In this document: in pieces, positions 37,901-49,848 of the stretch
Layout: each line of letters begins with the position of its first letter
How positions within the stretch are numbered: the stretch's first letter is position 1
NCBI GenBank assembly: GCA_019914945.1
Contig: CM034099.1
Coordinates: 21,974,704 to 22,038,703, forward strand
Length of the DNA stretch: 64,000 nucleotides
Reading direction: 5' to 3'
Origin: Typha latifolia
Taxonomy: Eukaryota > Streptophyta > Magnoliopsida > Poales > Typhaceae
The notes under the pieces: model-generated
Told to the model about the DNA's origin: nothing
Seen by the model: only the letters and a program-made list of their open reading frames with translations
Database searches by the model: none
Program-made: the position numbers and the translations under genes

Positions 37901-40520
37901 CCCACTTCTTTGCGGAAAAGAGTAGCGAAATCAAGAATCCTATCGCCCCCAATTTGTAACCTAACCCTAGCTCTCATCATCTCATGAGCTCCCTCGTCGC
38001 CTTCCGTCACTAGCAATCAGCTCCGAGCTCGCAGGAAATCCAATCCGAAGTTGCCCTGCTACCGAAGGAAAGAAGAGGAGAGACTCCTGCCAATCTCGGA
38101 TTTCTTTAAGAATCGAGCCCAGGTACGAGATCGCCTCCAGTATCGGCGGAAGGCGGCGGCTTTCCACTGCGATCGAGCTCATAACCCCTTCATTGGTGGA
38201 AGAGAGAGAGAGAGGCGACAAAGAAACGAATAATAAAGAAGAGGGTGAGGTGGGTCAAGATTTGGAGGAGTAGAGATCGAAAAGGTGGGAATTTTAAATA
38301 AAGGACGTGGGAATTGTTAAATGGCAGCGTATCTTTGAGATATCGAGGAAATTCGATTCACTTGCTTCGGAAAACGGCCTTGTCGCAAATACTGCCCTAA
38401 ATCTCTCTCTGGAGCAAGGACTGGAGAGAGGAATCTCTCTAATATGGCTTCTATTTGTTCTTCTTTACTTCGCTGTCGTTTTTAGAGTTATTTAATCGTG
38501 GAGCACGTTTTCCGGTGAGATATGCGTGGGTTTACCCAATATTTTGGGCATTTTGGTTTGAAACATGTGAGAAGTTTTGCTTCTTTTGACGAGATACAAA
38601 ACCACGCCTTGTTCTTGTTTCCTTCTTTCATGAAGTCCGATGAGAGAACAATGCAATTGTGTTTTGAGAAGAAGAGGTAAGAAGAACGAGAAAGGTTTTG
38701 AAATAATAAAGGAGGAGGAGGATGAGGTGGTGTTGTGGGTCTCGGTGTATTTAGGATTTTGGGTGGGTTTGCAATTTGCATTGGTATATTAGGAGGTTAA
38801 GCTTGAAGAAGGCGGAAGAAGAGCTCCTGAGCCTTAACCATGTCCATGCTCTTGCCATCCTCATCTCCATCTTCCATTTCCAAAAGCATCCTTCCGCCAT
38901 TGGTCAGGTATGAATATAACTGGGATTTGATTGGTATATTTATACTGGTTGTTGGTTTGGTTTTTCTTGTGTTTTTGCCATCTATGTGCACAATTTATTC
39001 ATTTTTATGGGTTCTGTTACTTCTGTAGTTATTCTAATTTATGAATATTAGGACCTTTTTTTTCTAATTTATGGATACTCTACTTTTGTTGTATTTATGA
39101 ATTTGTAGCGTACTTTTTTGGAGGACCCAGATTAATATAAATTGTTGTCCCGCTTTTCTAATTTAGTTTTTAGAAATGACAATCTGTGCTAGCCCCTCGG
39201 ACTTTGATCTCATCTTAATCGAGGAGATATATTCTTTTTCCATCCCTTTGACCTCCAATCCATCTTCTGAGAAGACCTCCTCATCGCTGCTGGCTTCCTC
39301 GACAGGCAATCCTCCTTGACGCTTCATCTCCGGCTCTTCTCCCTCCTCTCGTCTAGCCTTGTTGCATCTGCTTTAGAGGGCCACTGCTGTCATCAGATTT
39401 GGAGGATAGAGGAGTTGAGAAGGACAAGGCGGTCGCTCGTCGTTGGATTTGCTCCATTAGAGCACCCTTGTTTTGGATTAGAAAGGACCTACCATTAAAG
39501 AACATTCAGTTGCCCATTGCACTAGTATAGAATCAATTTTGGAGCTTCAGCCTATCCTAATCCTTCTTCTCGATAGGATAATGGTGAGGTTAGCCTTTTT
39601 CTTTCTGACGATGGTGGCACAACTTTCCATGGCGACTGCGACAAATTGCCTAAAGGGTTGAGACGGGGATGGTGCCTGCTCCATCACTGATTATCGAAGC
39701 GGTAGTGGGATCTCCAGAGTTTTTCGTGGTCATGTGTTGCTCTCCTTTGTCGTCACCCCTCTTCTCCTCTCTCAATAGAGCACCCATTTGTGGAACTGAG
39801 GAAGATGAACCCAGTAGAGCCCAACCCACCCGTTAAGCCCGGCCTAGCCCAGCCTAGCTTGAGCTGTTCTTTCACAGGCTGATAGGCGGCAATGGGCTAG
39901 ACTATTCTAACTTAGCTCGAGCTCGGCTTGATCTGATCCGACACCTTTGTGGGTGAGCTGGTGAACAAAGCGCTCAACCCGATTGGCCCGACACGAATCC
40001 ACCCCAGCTCGCCCGATGATCACCTCTAAATCTAGTATTAGTTTGTCTAGTGCCTGCTTCTCAGATGTCACCATGCCGTACTTGATAAGATCAAATTGTG
40101 GCTATTAATATATCTAAATGTGACCTCCATCATGTAATAACTTTGGATCTTCATTAAAATCAAGCATCTAATTGAAAAGTGGGACCCGTAGAATTTTCAC
40201 CTTTACAAAATACATTGTCACATGATGCTGCTAGCTAGGTTCTAACTCAAAATTGTAAACTAATTTGTGGAAGTAAATTTTCAAGATATCATGTAGAAAC
40301 TACATACCACACAGCAAATGCTAGGTGTTAACTATCTTCCCTTAGAAAAGTTTTTTCTTTTATCCATATGGTGTCTCGGTGTCTCCAAACATGTCATGTA
40401 GTTTCTCTGCCTCATCCTGTATATGAGTGATCTCTTTTAACCTGAGGTTTTTATGAAAAATGGTATGTCAGGGTTCACAGATAACTATGTTTTACCATCT
40501 TTTTTTTTAGGTAATATTTT
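37901..40520. other. Gene-poor stretch with exon-like scraps
   Basis: A plus-strand patch at about 37985-38123 is GC-richer, reads open for 40-odd codons (ending ...ISDFFKNRAQ before a CAG/GTACGA donor-like site), but lacks an in-frame ATG. Another patch at 38843-38909 starts ATG and ends before an AG/GTATGA donor. I could link neither to downstream exons nor to a protein family. 39200-40020 is pyrimidine-rich with many GCCCAGCC/GCTCGAGC phrases typical of repetitive spacer DNA. Confidence 0.3.
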
Positions 40521-41715
40521 GGGTTAATTACGTATACACTACACCCCTTGAACTATACCCAGTTTTTACGGAGACCCTCTAAACTATTTTAGGTTACAAT
40601 GTTTCTTCTAAACTTTTAAAAAATTTTAATGTCACCATTTCATTAGTGTACCGTCAGAAAAATTGGACGAGTCAGTTTACTTGGCAGTCATATCAGATGT
40701 AATTAACCCCAAAATGACCTAGATGCCTCGTAAACCTTATAAGAGCCTTAAATTAAATTAGAATAAAAATATATTCTAATAAAAATTCAAATTTTCTTAT
40801 TATCATCTTCCTCCCCTGACCATCATCGACTTCTCCCTGGAAGCACCTCCCATGTGACAACTGGGCACTAACCGGTCAGGACCGCCTATCCCCCACATTT
40901 CCCTCCCCTTTGCCTTACCCTGCCTCATTGTTAATAGCATTAGCGAATGCGTGGATCTCGACGGGCAGCGCCGGCAGATCCTATCATTGTCTTTCCCTAG
41001 CTCAGGACTGTTGATTCCATCTTCTGCTCCTCCCTTCCCCTTCTCTCGCCTCACCGTCGACAACATCGGTGACTGGGCGCTCGAATCCTATGGTCGCCTT
41101 TCTACCAACCCGGTAAGATATTGGCGGCGCTAAAGCGAAGAAGATCGAAGCCTTGGATCTGGCTTTGACGATGATTTGCCATGATCACATTGGAGGATTC
41201 GTCGGCACCGAAACCATTCACTATCACTCTGCCCCTAACTCCATCTCCTTGCGGTAGATCAACCACTCGTTTCGCCGTTGGTGACTCTGACCTCTTGCCG
41301 GATCTCACGCTTGGATCTTGTCGAATGGTGAGGGCAAGGTTGAGAGCCCGACAGCCGAGGAGCTAGACGCGGGCAATGAGGGCGGAGTCGCCCGTGTGCT
41401 GGTGTATGGGTACTTTGTCGACGGCACAGAGAGCAGAGACGAGGCAGGCAGTTGTAGGCCTGCTCATGGACAAGGATTAGGGAGCGTCGAGGCAGAGTGG
41501 CTATATGTTCTTGATGGTATTTTTGTAACTTACTAATTTTATTTTATTTGGCTACCTAAATTGATGGACTCATTTATTTATTCGTTAGGCATTTTCTATC
41601 ACTGGGATTAGTTATTTATTTTGCCACAAAGTTTAGTGGGGACACTGTAACATACAAGTTTAAGAGTTTCTTGTGAAAACCGAGTATAGTTTAGAGGGTG
41701 TCATGCAATTAATCC
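40521..41715. mobile_element. Mutator-like element (non-autonomous, possible Pack-MULE)
   Basis: Long imperfect terminal inverted repeats of about 88 bp. The left end starts GGGTTAATTACGTATACACT; the right end, read on the minus strand, starts GGATTAATTGCATGACACC. Both continue with matching CCC-TAAACTATAC-C-GTTTT and TTACA-TGT blocks. Flanking 9-mers TAATATTTT (40512-40520) and AAATATTTT (41716-41724) agree at 8 of 9 positions, which fits a Mutator-type target duplication. There is no transposase. The interior (about 40800-41510) is clearly GC-richer than its surroundings and carries several short open frames, as in elements that have captured gene fragments. The source of the captured DNA is not recognised. 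Confidence 0.7.
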
Positions 41716-42307
41716 AAATATTTTTCTTCCTTCCATATAGTGGCTCCAAACATGTCATGAAAGTCTGCCCTATCCTTTATATAAATGATCTCTTTGAACT
41801 TGTAGTTTTTCTGAAAACATGGTACCAATTGGTTTGCAAATATTTAGCTCAATTTGTCTCATTTTAAGACTGGTGGCATGCTTCTCACAGTGAAAATGTA
41901 CAGTACCTGTTATTTTTGTTCTATGACACAAGGCAGCTAAGCTTCCATTTCAGAAAATAGTGGAGGATTTGCATATTGTCCTAATAGTACCTATTGGCAT
42001 ATTTGGAAGAATATTTTGGAGTATGATTCATTCCACAGAAGTATACTATACTCGGCGGTGAATGACTTCCACTTCCTTTGTTAGTTAATATATTGATGTT
42101 CTCACAATTGTTGACCAGTTTGAGATCACCTTAAATTTTAGTATCCCTAGGTAATTTACTTACCTCAAATCTGTAATTTGTGAAGTTTTGAAATATGTCA
42201 AATATCAGATAGTTTAGTTAACCTAAAGGGCATTAAGTTTCTCAGGATTCATCTATGAATTCTTTTCTCTTGCTGATTTCCAGATACTTTCTTAGACTGT
42301 ATGATTA
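41716..42307. other. Spacer between MULE and histidine kinase fragment
   Basis: AT-rich, no open frame of note. The last 40 bases before 42308 weakly resemble a degraded upstream part of the receiver domain. Confidence 0.3.
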
Positions 42308-42562
42308 TTCGACGCAACTAGACAGACTCGCTTGATGGAGAAAAAGGCCAACCACCAAATCAAGAATGGAAACCCCGGGCTGGAAGATTCTGGAGTGCCT
42401 GTGTGGCACTTGCCAATTCTAGCTATGACAGCAGATGTCACTAAAGCAACCTATGAGGAGTGCATGAAATATGGGATGGATGGATATGTATCCAAACCCT
42501 TTCAAGAAGAGCAGCTTTATCAGGCTGTTTTTTTGCATCTAAACCTAATCCTGATTCGTCAC
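42308..42562 (+). pseudogene. Histidine kinase (cytokinin-receptor type) receiver-domain fragment
   Basis: Plus-strand frame with FDATRQTRLMEKKAN, then LPILAMTADVTKATYEECM and KYGMDGYVSKPFQEEQLYQAV. This is the second half of the C-terminal receiver domain of plant hybrid histidine kinases of the AHK type, including the conserved Thr in AMTAD and Lys in SKPF. The first half, with the phosphoacceptor aspartate, is absent. An in-frame TGA lies at 42302-42304, two codons before the homology. After LYQAV, family-like sequence (SKPNPDSS) continues in the next frame, which suggests a frameshift. No CHASE, kinase or other HK exon is found anywhere in the window. I read it as a decayed fragment, not a working gene. 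Confidence 0.65.
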
Positions 42563-43626
42563 AGAGATTTCCATATACTAAACAACTAACAGATCCTCAT
42601 GTTACAATTGCCGTCATTCAGATGCTAACATCTTCTCTCTGCTCCGATGGCATGCCAGTTTTCACTATATGTTGTTGGGGCTTCACTTTGCACCAATATC
42701 ATGTAAGGCCTGTCGAATCTCTTGAGCGAAAGGTCCTGCAAACCGGTGAATCTTATCGAATTGGCTGTTCTACATCTATGAATCTCTTGCCAGGGAGAGG
42801 CTGTAAGTTGTTCCATTTCTTGCACCAGTTACCCAGCTGCCAACAAGAGTGTACACGCTATATATATTTTGTCATCACTCTTTAACTGCCTCTTCGAAGC
42901 TTTTTTTTTTTTAAATAAAATTTTTGGTTGCTTTTCACTTAGCTACGTCCAATCGACTATTGTCGTGCTTCTAATTCACACCCGGGCGTCGATTGTGCTG
43001 TTGTGAAGAGATATTTCAAGAACTGCATTCATGGAGGCTTATATCTTTAACGGAGATATTTATTTCCACCAAGTACTCATATGATGGATCTTATCTGAGT
43101 CAGGTTTTATCTCAGAGATTCAGAGATAATTGAAGGCGGATGTTGTGGCAATTGCTTGTTTTCTATCTATAATGTGATTTAGTTAGCATTGCCTTGCTAG
43201 TGAAACAATTTCAAAGCAAACAATCAACGATGGAAGTTACAATTTCTCGTGTAATTCCTCATGCATTCTGGACATTGAAGGACATCATCTATATATTGCT
43301 CGTTTAACCCTGACGTACTTTTATTTATTTATTTTTATTGAAGAAAAACAAAGCCCATAGCAGATTTACTCTCTTTCACCAAAAGATATTATTTTTTTCC
43401 TTCTCCTGTGCAGAATCTCTGTTGGGGAGTCGAGGTACCAGCAAAGAGATTACCTAGAAACATTATTCATATTCTTTAGTGTCTTACTGGTTTAAGCTTA
43501 TTATGACAGGTTGGGAAGTTTGAATTATTTCAGAGACATGATGGTACTGTGGTGGCCTTCCTTTCATTTCAGCCATATAGTACTGGATGCATATGGGTCT
43601 GCTTACCACTGCTCTTATGCATGTAG
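42563..43626. other. Spacer, no gene recognised
   Basis: May include former 3' flank of the histidine kinase fragment. A 10-base T run lies near 42901. No recognisable coding sequence. Confidence 0.3.
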
Positions 43627-43994
43627 GTGGAACAGTAGAATTGCTGGACCACACGAAATTCCAGCACAACTCACTGTTGAACAAAACATTTCTCTCGACG
43701 AATGCCTGGTAGGTTGCAAGTTCTTCTCCTTGGCATACTCCAGGAAAAAGTGGTAGATGCAATGATACTCTCTCAATATACTACGATCCAATTGCAGAAT
43801 TTGAATAATATCCGAGCAGCTTAATTCATCACAGCCCAAAATAATGATGACTAGCAGGTACTCTTCTCTTGCAGGTGGTGCAGATACCAACCACTGTTAA
43901 GAGTTTTTTGAATGAAACTTTGCAGCTTGTGATGCAAAATGCAATGCAGCTAGGACACGAGCAAACTGGGCAAAAGCATGGAGCTCTCAAGTGA
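43627..43994 (+). other. Two exon-like blocks of an unidentified gene
   Basis: Block 43627-43708 follows a GTAG acceptor and ends at CCTG/GTAGGT. Block 43875-43994 follows TCTCTTGCAG and ends in TGA. Joined, they read through in one frame: ...GPHEIPAQLTVEQNISLDECL then VVQIPTTVKSFLNETLQLV and a polar tail ending HGALK. The composition looks like real protein, but I do not recognise the family and cannot find convincing upstream exons. It could be the 3' end of a decayed gene. Confidence 0.3.
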
Positions 43995-45141
43995 ATTGTG
44001 ATGGTGGTCCCTGAATCACATCATTATATACTCCCTAGTGTCTTTTTTTGATGTCTTTCTTGATTATTTGGCTGCCATCTTTATCGGCAGGCCGGGGGGC
44101 TCAGCTATCATTTCTTGAGTACATTATTCAGGAGAAAGTTACAATAAAGGAATTCCTCTGGCCCAGAATGAATTGATCATAGTGAAGCTTGATTATATTC
44201 TCCGGTACTCGATTTCAGATTCTCCTAAATCATTAGTGCTGCTGTTTGTTAATTAACATGTTTTTAGACTGCCTAAATATTATTAGCTTAACATCATCAT
44301 TGGTTTCAGGGATTCCTCAACTACCTGACTAATTTATGTCATCAAATTTGTCACTGTATATAACTTTGTCAATAATTCACAAGAAACATCAATATAAAGT
44401 TGGAGGACGGGGGGGTACTCTTTGACGCTTTCCAGGCTAGCAAAATAGAGCACAGATTCACAGGCAAAACATGACACTGTTCATCTTGTGAAGCACAGTC
44501 ACAAGTTGTGTGAGAGCTTAGATCACATCCCTATCCATTTTCCCTCTCTCCAAGAGATGAACAAGTTGGCCTTTTCGGTACCTCTGATCATTGATGTAAT
44601 AATTCATCATACTATGCTTTTTGCCATTTATTCACAGGACAGTAGCTCACAAGAAGTCACCCTACACTGCCATGAATTCAAATTTTTATTTTTGTTTTCC
44701 CACCTGATGAGTTGCTGCAATCTGTGCATCATATATCTTTATATTGTACAAATAAAGTGGTAGACTTGTAGCTGTCAAAGAAGACAAGTAGATATACTGC
44801 AATTGCAACACTCAAGACCTACTAAGCAATAGCTTTCTGTGAACCAGTGTGAATGTATGTTTTTTTTTTTGAATGATGGTTTACTTGGTAACAGTAGACT
44901 AGTAAGTAGGTCCTCCACAATAAAGAGCCACTTGTATGTTTTTGTACTCGAAGTGGGTATTAATTTACTATAGTCGAATGTTTTATTGCATTACAACCAA
45001 TCTTTAACTAGGGCATAGTTTATGGGTTAGACTTAGACATGAGCTGGAGAGCAAACAGCCCAACTGAGGATAAATTTGCCAAACTAGCTAGTTTTGGTCA
45101 ATGGAGGAATTAAAGCAAGAAATACTAATGTAATCTTACAT

Positions 45142-45178
<37 letters not shown>

Positions 45179-47760
45179 ATTTAAAAAAATGTATTAATTA
45201 TTATTGTAATGTTGAAAAGACATCACTCCTAACTCTCTATGTACTCTTTATTTATAAAATAATTATAACGTCTAAAATGTAACAATAAGAATAATAGTGG
45301 TATTAAAAAAATGAAAATAATTTTTCGCCGTGTCATGTCATGATGGCAGTATGTACTAAAATGCCGCGTCGTAACCAGAACACGGCGTAATGAGTAATGA
45401 CTAATGATAACAGAGACCCCAATCCCGATATACGCGGGCCCCCCACGTCAAGTGGACCAATAGGGTAGGGGTGGGCCCAAGACGCTAGTGGTGGGCCCCG
45501 CGTTCCTTCTCCTTTTTTTCCTGCCTTTGCCAGCTTGGCTTTTGTCCGAATCGGAAACACGGGAATGCCGGGGTTTGGAATTCCACCTCCGACTGTCTCA
45601 GTCAGTCTCAGTCTCCCCCTCTCCCCCTCTCCCTCGCTCGTGATCGATAACTACAACCCAAAATAAATTTTATTAATGAACTAATCCCTCCAGCTTTAGA
45701 TATATATTATTAGTGTAATAGCGTGGGGTTAGTCGAGACTTTGAGAGGGGGAACTTTTGTTTGTATATATATAGATATATATATATATATCTATAAAGTA
45801 CAAGTAGAATATATCCATCCTATTTCGTATATCCTTTCGTATCTATGTTATGATGATGAGCAGAGTCGTATAAGTCGCTACGAGTATCTTTCTTATCATC
45901 AGACCTACTCAATTGATGACTGATGTTAGATATGCCATGATGATTTTTCGTAGGAATGGGCAGATGGTGGTGGTAGTGGTTGCATTCCAGATTTCCAATT
46001 CCAGCCTATATGGGTCACAGAGGATTACAGTCCATTAATTTTACAAGTGATGGGACTTATACTGGTTACTTAACCCACTTCCAAGCTACGTTATTAATAT
46101 AGAGCAACGAGAAGCCAAAGGACTAATTCGAGTTTAAGGATTCGTCACCATAGAATAAATTACTAAATAATCAAACTCTCCATACTATTATTAAATTAAA
46201 TTATACAAAAATATTGAGAATGGAGTCAATGGACTTTGCTCCCTCTCTCTCTGTTATTCCAGTGAGCCCCACCCCCAGTGAGTACTGAGTACTGAGTAGT
46301 GGTCATGTAGTGGGTCTACAATGCCTCAAGTTAACCCAGGGATAAAAGGATTGCATACCCTTCAGGTCCAACTTGCATGTGAACCAACTGGATCCAAATA
46401 TAAAAAGAGAAGCAAAAAATAAGATAGAAGCCATGAAGCTCCAAGCCAAAAATTCTTGACTGCAAAACTTGACAGTGGAGTATGATTAATTGGGCCCACC
46501 CACTTGCCACTAATAACAATTCTTTTCTACCAAAAAAAAAATTAAAATTAAAATAAAACTAGTGAATATTTTTAGTACCCATTTGAATATAGAGTAGTTA
46601 TATAAGCTCACATGACAAGTTTGAACATATTATATGTATACCAATGCCATTTTCCACTCTTATTGACTTAAATTTGCACATGATATGATGCTCTAATATA
46701 CCCCCAAAAATCCTAACCACCAACTAACCACTAAGATATAAATATAATGAACCTAATACTTCTTATCCACACCCTCCACATGGAGACAGCTATTTGATGA
46801 GAAAGAAAGAGAGATGCAAATGTGAACAATTGACACATCCCTAATTCCCTATAAACTACTAAATTTTATACATTCGAACTTCACATTTCATAGCTTTTTG
46901 TCTGTTTGATTGATTGATAGATAGATAGATTGGGGAATGGGGTGTAAGTGTTAGGAAGTAGTCTGGGTGTTGACTAGACTCCAGACTCCAGACTCCAGAG
47001 TGTGTGAAGAAACTCACTGTGTGCTTGTGTTAAAAGTGTACTCCAAACTCCAAATCCAGCCTCCATTTCAATATTTCAATCAATTCCAGTGAACATTAGT
47101 GGAGGTAGTTTGGCACACACAGTCGTCCTATATAACTCCTATTTGGAATTTTTTTTTAGGACTATTTAAGTCTTCTAAAATTAAAATTTTAAAGTGTCAA
47201 ATATTTAAACTGAAAAATAAAAAAGCTAGGATAAACTCAACTTTATCAGGATAGTATTTGGGGTTTAGGATATCGAGGAAGGTATGTTAATGCTTTAAAT
47301 TTTATCTGAGAATAAACTTATCCAGGATAAGGGAGGGCATTTTTGTCAATAAGAAATAAGGTGTTACCACAAACCGCTTGGGAAGAGGCGGCGCTTTGGG
47401 CGGTACCCTTCCTATTTTCTGCACTACTTCCTATGCCCTTTGCTTGCTAAATAAATATAACATTTGTTATTAATTCATCCCAAAATTTATTCATATTACT
47501 CTAAGATGAGTACGTAGTTCAATCATAAAATTAAAAGATCATGAGTTTAGATGCAAATTATACATACAAAATTTATAGGTAATCTTGCAAATTACGGACA
47601 GGTCCCCCACTCTTTGAGGGAGCTAACTCACCTTTTAGTTCAATGATTAAAGTCTTTTATATATTTAAAAATAGTATAATGTATTATTGTTATTATTCAA
47701 ACCTAAAGAGTTTTATTTTATTACAAATGCCCTGTTAAATGTTGAAAAATAAGAGTGACG
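43995..47760. other. Intergenic, no gene recognised
   Basis: AT-rich, with a CT microsatellite at 45146-45174, TA-rich stretches near 45765-45795, a GATA-like run near 46908-46930 and a tandem ACTCCAGAC repeat near 46978-46997. No protein-like frame. The right end is the XTH promoter region. Confidence 0.45.
45146..45174. repeat. (CT)n microsatellite
   Basis: Uninterrupted CT run in the spacer between the unassigned exon blocks and XTH. Confidence 0.95.
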
Positions 47761-47768
47761 TATATAAA
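47761..47768 (+). promoter_or_regulatory. TATA box of the XTH gene
   Basis: TATATAAA about 245 bp upstream of the ATG at 48012, implying a leader of around 210 nt. The leader includes ATG-initiated short frames (for example at 47779-47781) that could act as upstream ORFs. Confidence 0.5.
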
Positions 47769-48011
47769 CAAAGGGCATTGATGATGCCAGAAGGGCCCCC
47801 AAAGCATCCAAAGAGGAAGAAGCACCCATTCCTCTCAATAATAAAAAGCCTACCTTTGGTGCCCTTTCCACTCCCAAGTCTTCTTCTACCATCCCCCTCT
47901 CAAGGAAGCAGAGAGGATAAAGAGGGAGGGAGAGTTCCATCTTCTTCTTCGAATCAGAGGCGAGAATAATAGAGCAAGTAATTGATTGATAGATAGCGAG
48001 AGAGAAAAGAG

Positions 48012-49848
48012 ATGGGTTATTCGATTTCTTTGTTCTTCTTCTTCTTCTGCGCGTCTCCTCTATTTATCTTCTGCTCCCATGCGGTTACTTCTCCATTGGA
48101 GAGCATTGAGACCTTGTCCTTCGAGGAGGGATACACCCAAATCTTTGGGGACAGCAATCTAATGCTCCTTCGAGATGGGAAGACTGTTCACATCACCCTC
48201 GACGAGAATACAGGTGATCTCCGCATCTCATCGCCCAAATTTTGCTCTTTGGCTTGGATGGTTTCTTGTATTACTATTCGGTTGTAGGAAGAAAAGAAAA
48301 AAAAAGTAACAAGGTGTCGTCTTTTTGGGGGTACCCAGGTGCAGGATTCGCCTCCCAAGACCTCTACTTTCATGGGTTCTTCAGCGCTTCCATCAAGCTT
48401 CCTTCTGATTACGCCGCTGGTGTCGTCGTCGCCTTCTACGTTAGTCTCCTCTCCTTTTTAACTGTTTACTAGTTCTTGGTTATTTCTCTTTGAGGTCCAT
48501 CTTTATTTACACCTGTTTCCACCATTTGGCTACCAAAAGGAGCCAACATTTTTGCTCCTTTGCAACTTGTTTATGTATAGTTTGATTCCGTTTCTTATAA
48601 TGTTTTGCACAATGTCAACTGTAGATGTCGAATGGAGATACATACGAGAAGACCCACGATGAATTGGACTTTGAATTCTTGGGGAATGTTAGAGGCAAGG
48701 AGTGGAGGATGCAAACAAACGTTTACGGGAATGGGAGCACCTCAGTTGGTAGGGAGGAGAGATATGACTTCTGGTTCGACCCCACTGAGGATTTCCATCA
48801 GTATTCCATCCTTTGGAGCCATGACCGCATCATGTAAGTCTTCAATCTAGCAACTATAACCCACAACTTCCTTTTGTTTTCTTATTTGGGTTTTGGATTA
48901 CTGTGCTCTTAGTTAATAATGCTCATCCCTGTCTTAAGAGTCTATTGTTCCGCTAGATTGTATGAGCTTTCCATCCTTTTAAAATGCCTATAAAGAATCT
49001 GAGGCTGCACTGTGGAAAGGGTTTTACAAATGGCAAGTTCCTATTCTTTACTAGGGAAATTTGAACCGTTAACAACTTCTTTCCAATATTTCTTTTGCAA
49101 GTTGTAGAACATTATTTGTCTGTGGTCGATTGTTTTCTTCTTTATGGTTTGTTTTGACTCTACAATCTCTATATAGGGAGTCAAATAGGAAAAAAAAATT
49201 GAGTCTCAAAAGTAAAACTTGACACAAATATACTGTTTCTCTTTATTATTTCACATTCTATTTTATTTTTCAGTGGCACAATATGTAAAGCATTGCAATT
49301 GCATATATCAGTTTTGTTAAACTTTGTTTTCCTTTTTTTACTTAACCAGATTTTACATTGACAACACTCCAATAAGAGAGATTGTGAGGACAGAAGCCAT
49401 GGGAGGTGCCTTTCCTTCCAAACCCATGTCCCTTTATGCTACCATATGGGATGGCTCCACTTGGGCCACCTTGGGCGGTCGCTACAAGGTGAACTATAAA
49501 TATGCTCCTTATGTTGCCGAATTTGCTGACCTTGTCCTCCACGGTTGTTCTGTGAATCCCATGGACCACTCTTCGGCATGTGAAGGGGCTGAAACAGCCC
49601 GATATGATTCAATTACTATGTCGCCTGATCAACGGGCTGCAATGATGGCCATTCGGAAAAAAGAGATGACCTATTCCTACTGCTATGATCGCGAGAGATA
49701 CCCAATCCCTCTCCCGGAGTGCGACACTGGGAGGGAGGTTGGCCGTTTCTTTGGGGCTGATGGATCAAAGTTGGGAGATCGGAGGCACCGCCATGGGAGG
49801 GCCAGCCGGCAGAGAAGAACTGCAAGCCGAATTGATGCTGCCATTTGA
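48012..49848 (+). CDS. XTH: Xyloglucan endotransglucosylase/hydrolase (group III, XTH27/28-like)
   Basis: Cuts and rejoins (or hydrolyses) xyloglucan in the cell wall. Exons 48012-48213, 48339-48439, 48625-48833 and 49350-49848 give 1011 nt and 336 aa. A signal peptide (about residues 1-25) is followed by the GH16 jelly roll. The catalytic motif [10 protein letters not shown] lies at residues 112-121, with Glu114 as nucleophile and Glu118 as acid/base. An N-glycosylation site (NGS, Asn137) sits shortly after, as in the family. The C-terminal XET extension has paired cysteines (LHGCSVNP...[15 protein letters not shown]...PEC). The total length and the tail of about 40 residues after the last cysteine point to the longer group III-B members. 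All key residues are intact. Confidence 0.95.
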
